From: an uncultured Phycisphaeraceae bacterium
GTDB taxonomy: Bacteria > Planctomycetota > Phycisphaerae > Phycisphaerales > UBA1924
Length of the DNA stretch: 64,000 nucleotides
Direction: 5' to 3'
Assembly: GCA_937899905.1 (NCBI GenBank)
Contig: CALCCF010000057.1
Coordinates: 1 to 64,000, forward strand
Shown: piece after piece, positions 1-7,031 of the stretch
Numbering within the stretch: the first letter of the stretch is position 1
How the letters are laid out: every line of letters starts with the position of its first letter
The notes under the pieces: generated by a model
Databases searched by the model: none
What the model saw: only the letters and a program-made list of their open reading frames with translations
Told to the model about the DNA's origin: nothing
Translations under genes and position numbers: made by a program

Positions 1-908
1 TCGAACACGAGGTCGAACGCGTCGACCGCACGCTCGACGTCGGCCCGGAAATCCTTGCCGTCGAGCGATCGGATCCTCTGCTCGGCCTCGCCGTACTCAC
101 CCTCGGTCATCTGCAAGAACACGTCCGCAAACTCCTCGCCCGCGTTCGGTCCTCGAAACTGGCGCGCGAGTGACGCGATCAGATCACGCTCTCGACGCAG
201 AGCATCCGCGACCTGGAACGGGTCTCGGGCCGGGAATCGATCGAGTGCCTGGCGGAGCGCCTCACGCACGGCACGATCACCGCCCGTTCGATCGAGCAAC
301 CACGCGGCCTCGTTCATGGCGACCCTCGATATCGCGGAGGACACCAAGGAACTCACGAGAACCTCATCGCCGCTCGTGTGGCGCGCCAGGCGGAACGTAC
401 TGGCAAGCCGCTCTGCCGCACCCTCATGATCACCACGCAACGCAAGCCGGCGGGCATCGACCATCAACAGGCGACCCAGCATGCGCATGTGCTGGAGGTG
501 CGGAAGCAACGCCGCATAGCCGTCCTCATAGCGAACCTGAAAGTCGCAGTTCGGTTCTCGAGTGGCCCGCTCGAGGTCGTCGAAGAAGCCCTCGAGATTG
601 GCCAGCGATTCGCCGAGCGCACCACCGGGCATCAGTGCGGCGGGCTGCTCGATGGGCCGCTCATCCTCGCCGTCCGAGTGCATCTCACGGAGCGTGGACC
701 GCACCGCGTCGGCGATCTCTTCGATCTGCGGTGTCACATTCACCAAACGCCAATAGTCGAGCGCCGCGTTCCGGTCCTGGTCTTGGTTGAACTGGGCCAT
801 CTGGGCGACGGTCGAGATACTGGTCGTAGGCAGGGCGGTCGCGGCGGGAGCCATCGCCAGCCCACACAAGGCCATGAGTGCGGCAACGCTTGAGATTCGG
901 GTTCGCAT
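1..908 (-). CDS. Secreted protein of unknown function, 3' end outside window
   Basis: About 302 codons are visible and the frame runs off the left edge with no stop, so the C-terminus is missing. The start is an ATG with AGGAGG 8 nt upstream. Residues 1-25 form a signal peptide (MRTR, then an Ala/Leu-rich core ending ATA). The mature part has a DQDRNAALDYW segment near residues 42-52, a single Cys in the motif CDFQVRYEDG, and a VDARRLALRG segment; all three recur in the next gene. I recognise no catalytic motif. It is probably a periplasmic helical protein. The two genes are clearly tandem paralogs, co-oriented and 94 bp apart. Confidence 0.75.
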   Translation of the reverse strand, partial: MRTRISSVAALMALCGLAMAPAATALPTTSISTVAQMAQFNQDQDRNAALDYWRLVNVTPQIEEIADAVRSTLREMHSDGEDERPIEQPAALMPGGALGESLANLEGFFDDLERATREPNCDFQVRYEDGYAALLPHLQHMRMLGRLLMVDARRLALRGDHEGAAERLASTFRLARHTSGDEVLVSSLVSSAISRVAMNEAAWLLDRTGGDRAVREALRQALDRFPARDPFQVADALRRERDLIASLARQFRGPNAGEEFADVFLQMTEGEYGEAEQRIRSLDGKDFRADVERAVDAFDLVF

Positions 909-1002
909 CGAGGTGCCTCCTTGGGTTCTCTATACCCATAGACACCGCCCAAGGCCGCACCGTCCGGCCAGTTCTCAGATAATCCGAGCACTGGCCGCGG
1001 GA

Positions 1003-2061
1003 CTAGCCATCGCTCAGAACTCGTTCTCGAATGCGTTGCAGCTCGTTTCGAGCCCTGGAATCTACCCTGTAGACGTTTTGATACCAAGGCATGACAGTGG
1101 GGGCTACGTCCCCATACTCGCCGTCCCGGATCCTCTCCCGAAAAACCTTGAGCGCCTCTGTCGGGTTGTCAGACTTCCAAGCAGCAAGCAACTCATCAAA
1201 CGCCGTCACCGCAAGATCAACCTCTTCTTCGAATCGATCCCCTACGAACAGCCTCCAGTACTCCCCTCTCAATGCCCGGTCTTCCTCGTCCGCAGTTTCC
1301 GACATCCCGGCCAGACCATACTCGACTGCAGCGTTTGGGCCCTTGTACCGCTTGGCGATCAGACGCGTCGAGTTCACTTCCGTAAGAATTGCCGGCACGA
1401 TGCCGAAAGTGTCACCGATGACAAATCCAGACAGCCCGGTTGCGATCAACTCGCGAACTTCGGCGGTGTCGTCGACTCGATCTAACAGCCAATGACACTC
1501 CAGCACCGTCGTCTCGAATGCAGATATGGCAACCATGGAACTGATGAGATGTCGGTCGCCAACAAGATGTCGGGCGATGGCGAGAGCCGCCACGAGGCGA
1601 CGAGCCGCTCGCTCTTCGTGCCCTGATAGAGCCAGCCGCCGGGCATCGACAACCAGCAGCCGTACCAATGGGCGAATCCCGCCTAAATGCGGGAGCATCA
1701 TGTCGAATCCATCTTCGTATCGGATCTGAAAGTCACACGCCTCGACGCTGCTGGCTCGTTCGATATTGTCAAGAAAGAGCGAGTGCCGTTCAAGTAGTTC
1801 GCCATACGTGCCGCCTTCGGCAAGTTCGGCAGGCTCGTTGATGGGCTCTGCGCCGCTCTCGGGCTTGGGCTGCATCTCGTCGAGGATCGCTAGTAATCGA
1901 TCATCAAACATCGCTCCATAGAGTTCGCCATGCCTCATCTCGATCAGGGACCAGTAATCGAGCGCCGCATTCCGATCCCGTTCTTGGAAGGCAACCGATG
2001 ACGGTGCGGTCAGTGCCATGCAAGCGGCGACCATCGTGAGACATAGGGTGTTGTAGGCCAA
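1003..2061 (-). CDS. Secreted protein of unknown function, tandem paralog of the left-edge gene
   Basis: The protein has 352 residues. I start at a TTG because GGAGAGGAG lies 8 nt upstream; an ATG nine codons in is the alternative. Residues 1-24 look like a signal peptide ending SVAFQ. It shares with its downstream paralog the motifs RDRNAALDYW, CDFQIRYEDG, VVDARRLALSG and, near the C-terminus, a V-x-AVTAFDELL helix, but much of the rest has diverged. No known domain, metal site or catalytic motif is visible. The single conserved Cys sits in an otherwise acidic helix-rich protein. Function unknown; a role outside the cytoplasm is inferred from the signal peptide only. Confidence 0.78.
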   Translation of the reverse strand: MAYNTLCLTMVAACMALTAPSSVAFQERDRNAALDYWSLIEMRHGELYGAMFDDRLLAILDEMQPKPESGAEPINEPAELAEGGTYGELLERHSLFLDNIERASSVEACDFQIRYEDGFDMMLPHLGGIRPLVRLLVVDARRLALSGHEERAARRLVAALAIARHLVGDRHLISSMVAISAFETTVLECHWLLDRVDDTAEVRELIATGLSGFVIGDTFGIVPAILTEVNSTRLIAKRYKGPNAAVEYGLAGMSETADEEDRALRGEYWRLFVGDRFEEEVDLAVTAFDELLAAWKSDNPTEALKVFRERIRDGEYGDVAPTVMPWYQNVYRVDSRARNELQRIRERVLSDG

Positions 2062-2116
2062 AGCGCGTACTCCTCTCCGTACCGAACTGTCAGACCGCGG
2101 TCGATCTCTGCGAGCC

Positions 2117-2122
2117 TAGCCT
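2117..2122 (+). promoter_or_regulatory. TAnnnT -10 hexamer (TAGCCT) for phosphohexomutase
   Basis: TAGCCT ends 7 nt before the ATG and no Shine-Dalgarno site intervenes, so the transcript would begin at or next to the start codon. This is one of the set of TAnnnT-plus-start arrangements in the window. No clear -35 is visible. Confidence 0.45.
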
Positions 2123-2129
2123 CGCCCCG

Positions 2130-3608
2130 ATGACCGCCAAGACCGACGTAAAACCCCCAGCCCCGCTCATGCTCGGCGTCAGCGGCATGCGAGGCATCAC
2201 CGGCCAGAGCCTGACGCCCGAGGTCGCGCTCCGCTACGCCGCAGCGTTTGGCACGTTCCTCCACCGGCGGACGGCATCGCCGATCGTGCTGATCGGCCGA
2301 GACGGCCGGCGCGGCGGTGAGGCTGTCTACGAGGCGGCGGTCTCCGGCCTGCTCGGTGCCGGCTGTTGCGTGACCAGGCTCGGAGTGGTCTCCACCCCCA
2401 CCGTCGGCCATGCCGCGATGGGTGAGGCCGACGGTGCCGTCATCATCACCGCCAGCCACAACCCCCAGGAGTGGAACGGACTCAAGTTTCTCCTGGGCGG
2501 GGCCGCCGGAAACGAGGACACCGAATTCGACTTCGCATGCGCCCCGCCGATCGACCTCGCCAAGCAGATCATCGAGCAGTATCACGACGGCCCAGAGTGG
2601 AACGAACCCGTCGCCGATCGCCCCCTCGTCGACGAATCCGAGGCGGCGTACGGCCACTGGGTCGAAGTCGCGGGGCGCGTCATCACGATGTTGCCAGACT
2701 CGGCGACCGAGTCCTGGAGCAACCACGGTTCGATTGGCCTTCGGTGCGTGCTCGACGCCGTCAACAGCTCTGGCTCCACCGTGGGCGTGCCGTTCCTGGA
2801 CTACCTCGCCGAAGTCATCACGCTCAACTGCTCATCCAGCGGCGTGTTCCCCCACACCCCCGAACCGACGCGCGAGAACCTGTCCGGATCCGGAGGCCTG
2901 TGCTCGGTGGTGCCGGGCGTGTCGGCAGACGTGGGCTTCGCGCAGGATCCCGACGCCGACCGCCTGGCCATCATCGACGAGACCGGCCGCTACATCGGCG
3001 AGGAGTACACGCTCGTGCTCTCCGCACTCGCCCTGCTCGAGCTTGAAGACGATCCCACAGATACCGTGCTCGTCGCCAACCTCTCGACAAGCCGGATGAT
3101 CGACGATCTCGCCGAACGATTCGGAGCGCGCGTCGAACGAACGCCCGTTGGCGAGGCGCACGTCGCCCAGCGCATGATCGAACTGCTCGCCGATGGGCAG
3201 AACGTTGTGCTCGGGGGCGAAGGCAACGGCGGCGTGATCTGGCCCGAGATCTCGTTCGTGCGAGATTCCGTGGTCGCGATGGGCCTGACTCTGGCTTTGA
3301 TATCACGGCACGGGAAGCCGCTGAGCGCCATCGTCGACGGCCTGCCCGGGTACTCGATCGTGAAACGTAAGCAGGACATTCCGAGCAAGGACGCCGCCAA
3401 GCCCGCGATCGATGCGGTGGCGGAGGCGTTCAAGGACCGTGGCCGAGTCGACCTCCAGGACGGCGTTCGCATCGACCTCGATGACCAGAAGGCTTGGCTC
3501 AGCCTACGGGCGAGCAACACCGAGCCCATCGTGCGGCTCATCGCCGAAGCACCGGATGAGGCCGCCGCCAACGCCCTGCTCGACGAAGTCCAGGCCTTGC
3601 TGGACTAG
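2130..3608 (+). CDS. Alpha-D-phosphohexomutase (phosphoglucomutase/phosphomannomutase/phosphoglucosamine mutase family)
   Basis: This cytoplasmic enzyme moves phosphate between C1 and C6 of hexose phosphates for cell-wall and glycan precursor synthesis. The 492 residues show the four family landmarks in order: GVSGMRG near residue 16, the phosphoserine loop TASHNP with Ser109, the metal loop DPDADR at 273-278, the sugar-binding loop GEGNGG at 363-368, and the phosphate-binding RASNTEP near the C-terminus. GEGNGG in place of the usual GEESGH or GEQSGH is the variant seen in archaeal-type and some bacterial phosphohexomutases, so the sugar specificity cannot be assigned from sequence. Its TAG stop overlaps the TAG of the convergent aminotransferase within a palindromic CTAG. 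Confidence 0.9.
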   Translation: MTAKTDVKPPAPLMLGVSGMRGITGQSLTPEVALRYAAAFGTFLHRRTASPIVLIGRDGRRGGEAVYEAAVSGLLGAGCCVTRLGVVSTPTVGHAAMGEADGAVIITASHNPQEWNGLKFLLGGAAGNEDTEFDFACAPPIDLAKQIIEQYHDGPEWNEPVADRPLVDESEAAYGHWVEVAGRVITMLPDSATESWSNHGSIGLRCVLDAVNSSGSTVGVPFLDYLAEVITLNCSSSGVFPHTPEPTRENLSGSGGLCSVVPGVSADVGFAQDPDADRLAIIDETGRYIGEEYTLVLSALALLELEDDPTDTVLVANLSTSRMIDDLAERFGARVERTPVGEAHVAQRMIELLADGQNVVLGGEGNGGVIWPEISFVRDSVVAMGLTLALISRHGKPLSAIVDGLPGYSIVKRKQDIPSKDAAKPAIDAVAEAFKDRGRVDLQDGVRIDLDDQKAWLSLRASNTEPIVRLIAEAPDEAAANALLDEVQALLD

Positions 3609-4783
3609 AGCGCGGCCAGCCGCTCGACGGCCGCCTCGATCGTCGAGTGCTTCTTGCAAAAGCCGAACCGCACGAATCGCTTGCCGAGCGAGCGATCGAT
3701 GTAGAAGGAACTGGGCGGGAGCGCCGCGACGCCGATCTCCTTCACGAGATGGCCACAGAACGCCGCATCGCCGTCGAGCCCCAATCGCGCGGAGACGCGT
3801 GTGTGGTCACACATCACAAAGTAGCCTGACGCAGGCCGGTATACCTTGAGCCCAGCACGCTCGAGCGCATCGCACAGCAGGTCTCGATTCTTACGCAGGT
3901 TCATCCGTAACTGCTCGGTTGTGTCGAGGTGCTCGAGCAGCGCCTTCGCGGCCGCAAACTGTGCCGGAGCATTTGCACAAAACGTCAGGAACTGGTGCGC
4001 GCTCCGCACCGCCTCGGTCAATGGCGGCGACGCCACCGCCCACCCGACCTTCCAACCGGTCGCGCTAAATAGCTTGCCGATGCTACCCAGCGTGATCGTG
4101 CGCTCGGCCATGCCGGGCAAGCCCGCGAGCCGGATGTGCTCGCCCTCGTACACCAGATGGTCATACACCTCATCGGTGATCGCGATCGTGTCATGCTCGA
4201 CGCAAAGCTCGGCGATCAACTCGAGCTCGGCTCTCGTGAACACCTTCCCCGTGGGGTTGTGCGGCGTGTTGAGCAAGATGGCTCGCGGCGAGGCCGCGAA
4301 CGCCTCTCGGAGGGACGCTCCTTCGAACACGAACTCTCCTCGCTCGTCTGGTGAGAGCGTCACGGGGATGAGTCGTGCTCCCGCCATCGACGCCGTCGCC
4401 TGGTAGCTGTCATAGCACGGCTGGAAGACCACCAGCCCATCGCCAGGATTCAGCAAGCCAAGCATGGTCGCCGCGATCGCTTCCGTGCAGCCGCACGTCG
4501 CAGTAACCCAGTCGACCGGATCAACCTCGATCCCGCCGAACTCCTGGAACCACTTGGCCGCGCCCTGGCGCAACTCGGGCACGCCCGACAACGGCGCGTA
4601 CTGGTTCAGCCCATCCCCAGCCGCCCGGCCCAGCGCTTCGAGCATCGCCGCCGGCCCGTCAAAATCAGGGAATCCCTGCGAGAGGTTGATGGCCTCATGC
4701 CGCACCGCCATCGCCGTCATCTCGGCGAACACGGTCGAACCGAAGTCACGCAGCCGATCCGATACCTGTGATGTCGCGATCAT
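3605..4783 (-). CDS. Class I/II pyridoxal-phosphate aminotransferase (methionine/kynurenine aminotransferase-like)
   Basis: The enzyme has 392 residues from the chosen ATG. It transfers an amino group between an amino acid and a 2-oxo acid. Family signatures are NLSQGFPDF at 33-41, NPTG at 176-179, DEVYDHL at 204-210 (Asp that contacts the PLP ring nitrogen, and Tyr), and SIGKLFSATGWK with the Schiff-base Lys237. The NLSQGFPDF start resembles the methionine/kynurenine aminotransferase branch. An open frame extends 19 codons further upstream, but TATCCT lies 6 nt before this ATG, and the longer frame would run into the divergent peroxiredoxin, so the short start is preferred. The exact substrate is unresolved. 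Confidence 0.88.
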   Translation of the reverse strand: MIATSQVSDRLRDFGSTVFAEMTAMAVRHEAINLSQGFPDFDGPAAMLEALGRAAGDGLNQYAPLSGVPELRQGAAKWFQEFGGIEVDPVDWVTATCGCTEAIAATMLGLLNPGDGLVVFQPCYDSYQATASMAGARLIPVTLSPDERGEFVFEGASLREAFAASPRAILLNTPHNPTGKVFTRAELELIAELCVEHDTIAITDEVYDHLVYEGEHIRLAGLPGMAERTITLGSIGKLFSATGWKVGWAVASPPLTEAVRSAHQFLTFCANAPAQFAAAKALLEHLDTTEQLRMNLRKNRDLLCDALERAGLKVYRPASGYFVMCDHTRVSARLGLDGDAAFCGHLVKEIGVAALPPSSFYIDRSLGKRFVRFGFCKKHSTIEAAVERLAAL

Positions 4784-4789
4784 GCATAG

Positions 4790-4795
4790 AGGATA
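4790..4795 (-). promoter_or_regulatory. TAnnnT -10 hexamer (TATCCT) for the aminotransferase
   Basis: TATCCT, then 6 nt, then ATG. It lies back to back with the TACGCT of the divergent peroxiredoxin, only 6 bp away, so each promoter must use the other gene's coding DNA as upstream sequence. Confidence 0.5.
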
Positions 4796-4801
4796 CATCC
4801 C

Positions 4802-4807
4802 TACGCT
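4802..4807 (+). promoter_or_regulatory. TAnnnT -10 hexamer (TACGCT) for the peroxiredoxin
   Basis: TACGCT, then 5 nt, then ATG, with no Shine-Dalgarno site. It suggests a leaderless mRNA and a polymerase footprint that overlaps the divergent aminotransferase promoter. Confidence 0.5.
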
Positions 4808-4812
4808 CCTCA

Positions 4813-5286
4813 ATGCTTTCCCCAGGCTCGACAATCCCACAAGTCACAATCCCGCCTACCCCAGGCCTTTGCAACGAGCCGACCCAGCTCCGAGACCTGG
4901 CGGCCCAAGGCCCGATCGTCATCTACAGCTATCCGGCGGACAACACACCGATGTGCACCCGGCAGGCCTGCATGGTGCGAGACACCGTGGCCGAGCACGC
5001 CGAAGAGCTGAAGGCAGCGGGCCTACGCGTTGTCGGCGTCAGCCCTCAGGGCGCCAGGAGTCACGAGCGGTTCAGCTCTCGCCACAACCTGGCGTTCCCC
5101 ATCATCGCCGACGAGGACAAGGCCATCCTCCGAGCGCTCGAGGCGCTCGGGCCGCTGGGCATCCCCCGCCGTGTGACGTACCTCTTGCGCAGCGATGGCA
5201 CCATCGGCGACGCCATCACCGCCGACCTGCGCCTGAGCCGTCACACAAAATTCATCAGGCAAGCCCTCGAGACCGTCGGCGCTTAA
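4813..5286 (+). CDS. bcp: Peroxiredoxin of the Bcp/AhpC-TSA family (thiol peroxidase)
   Basis: The protein has 157 residues. It reduces peroxides through a peroxidatic cysteine. The active-site segment reads YPADNTPMCTRQACMVRD: the PxxxT/S-x-x-C pattern with peroxidatic Cys48 and, five residues later, Cys53, the atypical two-Cys arrangement of Bcp/PrxQ. A following GVSPQG and a C-terminal alpha/beta thioredoxin fold fit. The family size is about 155 residues. An in-frame ATG 15 codons upstream exists, but the TACGCT hexamer 5 nt before this ATG favours the short form. It is divergent from the aminotransferase, and its stop overlaps that of the convergent RNHCP gene in a TTAA palindrome. Confidence 0.88.
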   Translation: MLSPGSTIPQVTIPPTPGLCNEPTQLRDLAAQGPIVIYSYPADNTPMCTRQACMVRDTVAEHAEELKAAGLRVVGVSPQGARSHERFSSRHNLAFPIIADEDKAILRALEALGPLGIPRRVTYLLRSDGTIGDAITADLRLSRHTKFIRQALETVGA

Positions 5287-5735
5287 CCATCCCGCAGGTC
5301 GTCGATCGGGAACGCCGGCCGGGCGAGCGGCCGGAGCGCGAGCGCAAGCAACGCGCGCTCGCTGTCATCCCCCGCGATGCGATTGGACTTCAGCGCGCCG
5401 CATCGCCGGCACCGATGCACGACCACCCACTCGCCGGCATCGTCACCGTCCGAGCGCACGGCGATAGCGATCGGTTCCATGGTACCGCCGCACGGGCTCG
5501 CACGATCACCCGGACGCTCGTCAACATGCTTGCTGTGCAAGCAGTTCGGACAGTGGTTTCGCTGGCTGGTCCCCCAGGCAACGCCTCGCACATGGGCACC
5601 GCAGTTGACGCAGGTAAAGCCATCCGACTCATTGCGACGGCCATGGCGGGGCTTTGGAGTTTGGGAGTGATTGTCGTCGTGAGACGTGAACTTGCGCTGG
5701 TCGCGACGAGCGCGCTCTCGAGAAGGTCTTGGCAT
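5283..5735 (-). CDS. RNHCP-domain zinc-binding protein
   Basis: The protein has 150 residues. A basic N-terminal 35-residue tail (MPRPSRERARRDQRK) precedes the RNHCP domain: FTCVNCG near residue 40, the name-giving SQRNHCPNCLHSKHVD, then SPCGG with MEPIAI, and HRCRRCGALKSNRI. Four Cys pairs/CxxC motifs give enough ligands for two zinc ions. The biochemical role of RNHCP proteins is not established; a nucleic-acid binding job is inferred from the basic tail and zinc ribbons. It is transcribed away from surE across a 243-bp gap containing two perfect inverted repeats. The short Arg/Lys-rich tail is probably disordered. Confidence 0.8.
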   Translation of the reverse strand: MPRPSRERARRDQRKFTSHDDNHSQTPKPRHGRRNESDGFTCVNCGAHVRGVAWGTSQRNHCPNCLHSKHVDERPGDRASPCGGTMEPIAIAVRSDGDDAGEWVVVHRCRRCGALKSNRIAGDDSERALLALALRPLARPAFPIDDLRDG

Positions 5736-5753
5736 GGAAAGATGGCCCTAGTG

Positions 5754-5780
5754 GGCAGACCGCACGTGTGGCGGTCTGCC
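5754..5780. promoter_or_regulatory. 10-bp perfect inverted repeat upstream of the RNHCP gene
   Basis: GGCAGACCGC, a 7-nt loop, GCGGTCTGCC. It begins 18 bp before the RNHCP ATG and is not followed by a T-run on either strand, so it is not an ordinary terminator. An operator or 5' UTR hairpin of the RNHCP gene is possible. Confidence 0.4.
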
Positions 5781-5857
5781 GCGGTCCTGAAGCTGGCAAA
5801 GAGACACGGAGCCCGTGGCCGGCCGCATCCCGGCGCGGGCTTCGCGCAAAACCACAT

Positions 5858-5880
5858 CCGCGCTCAACCTTGGAGCGCGG
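5858..5880. promoter_or_regulatory. 8-bp perfect inverted repeat in the RNHCP-surE gap
   Basis: CCGCGCTC, 7 nt, GAGCGCGG, with no T-run. The 5736-5978 gap holds this, the other repeat and the surE TACGCT hexamer; no gene is visible in it. Confidence 0.35.
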
Positions 5881-5967
5881 TCTGGCCCGATGGGATGGGC
5901 AATGGAGCCAGTTCAGGACGAAGCGGTCATCAGCGACAAAGGTAGCCCGGTTGGCAGCGCCACGCCC

Positions 5968-5973
5968 TACGCT
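5968..5973 (+). promoter_or_regulatory. TAnnnT -10 hexamer (TACGCT) for surE
   Basis: TACGCT, 5 nt, ATG, identical in hexamer and spacing to the peroxiredoxin gene. No Shine-Dalgarno site is present. Confidence 0.5.
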
Positions 5974-5978
5974 CTCCC

Positions 5979-6980
5979 ATGAGAATCCTGCTCACCAACG
6001 ATGACGGCATCCGCGCCCCGGGAATCGTGGCGCTCTACGACGCCCTCATGGACACCATCCCCGGGCTCGAGGGCACGCTCGGTGGGCCGATCCGCATCGC
6101 CGGCACACCGATCGAGACCATCTTCACGGTCGCGCCCGCGACCGTCCAGAGCGCCACCAGCCATGGCGTGACCTTCCACGAGCCGCTCATGGTCGAGCAC
6201 GCCCGGATTCGCGGCCGCATGACCGGCGCCGCCGTCGACGGCCGCCCCGCCGACTGCGTGAAGCTGGCCCTCAGCGAGATCTGGCCCGGCCAGTTCGGCA
6301 CCGGCAGCACGCCCGACCTGGTCATCAGCGGCATGAATGCGGGTGCCAACTGTGGCATCAACGTCATCTACTCCGGCACGGTCGCCGCGGCGATCGAGGC
6401 GGCGTTCCTGGGCATCCCGTCGATCGCCGTGAGCCTGCACCTCGGCAAGGCTTCGACACGCTTCGACATCGGCGCGATCCACGCCCGTCGCGCCATCGAG
6501 TCCCTGTTGGCCGGCGGCCCGCCCAAGCCGCACGAGGTCCTGAATCTCAACGTGCCGCGCTGCGAAGACCCCATCGAGGACACGCCGGAGGCCAAGGCCG
6601 AGGCCGACCGCCAGCGCACGAGCGCGGGCCTGCCGACCAACTTCGATCAGAGCGACACCCGCGTCACGCGGCAGGCGAACAACGCCGTCCACCCCGCCAA
6701 CGCCGATGAGCGCCTGCCGATCGTCGTCTGCCCCATGAACACCCACGGCCACGTCGATCGCTTCGAGGGTCGCGTCAGCCCGGGAGGTCGCTCTTACTTC
6801 TGGGCGGCCGCGGGCGGCATGGACTTCCAGGACACCGAGCCGGGCAGCGACGTCGATTGGCTCTTCCAGCGTGCGGTCACCGTGACGCCGCTGCGCTACG
6901 ACCTGACCGACACCGACGCGGTCGACCGGTGGACCCAGGCTGCGGGGACCCAGCCCACGGCGACCGGCCGGGGCGCGTAG
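5979..6980 (+). CDS. surE: 5'/3'-nucleotidase SurE (stationary-phase survival family)
   Basis: SurE is a metal-dependent cytoplasmic phosphatase that dephosphorylates nucleoside 5'- and 3'-monophosphates. The N-terminus MRILLTNDDG carries the metal ligands Asp8 and Asp9; a Ser in VAPATVQS (about 58) and Asn120 in SGMNAGANCG complete the site, followed by IYSGTVAAA and GIPSIAVSL. At 333 residues it is longer than the usual 250-270: there is an insert around residues 28-46 and an extended middle (170-220) and C-terminus. The start is fixed by the MRILLTNDDG homology and the hexamer just upstream. It is followed by a separately translated gene with its own Shine-Dalgarno site. Confidence 0.92.
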   Translation: MRILLTNDDGIRAPGIVALYDALMDTIPGLEGTLGGPIRIAGTPIETIFTVAPATVQSATSHGVTFHEPLMVEHARIRGRMTGAAVDGRPADCVKLALSEIWPGQFGTGSTPDLVISGMNAGANCGINVIYSGTVAAAIEAAFLGIPSIAVSLHLGKASTRFDIGAIHARRAIESLLAGGPPKPHEVLNLNVPRCEDPIEDTPEAKAEADRQRTSAGLPTNFDQSDTRVTRQANNAVHPANADERLPIVVCPMNTHGHVDRFEGRVSPGGRSYFWAAAGGMDFQDTEPGSDVDWLFQRAVTVTPLRYDLTDTDAVDRWTQAAGTQPTATGRGA

Positions 6981-7031
6981 GCAAAGCCAGCAGATACCTA
7001 GGATTTCCCTTCACACGGAGGACGTGCCCGC

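Noticed and set aside
4464-5945. Long open frame on the plus strand across the aminotransferase, peroxiredoxin and RNHCP genes
   Set aside because: Low-complexity Arg/Pro/Ala composition, overlap with three recognised genes, and no start signal; a by-product of high-GC codon use.
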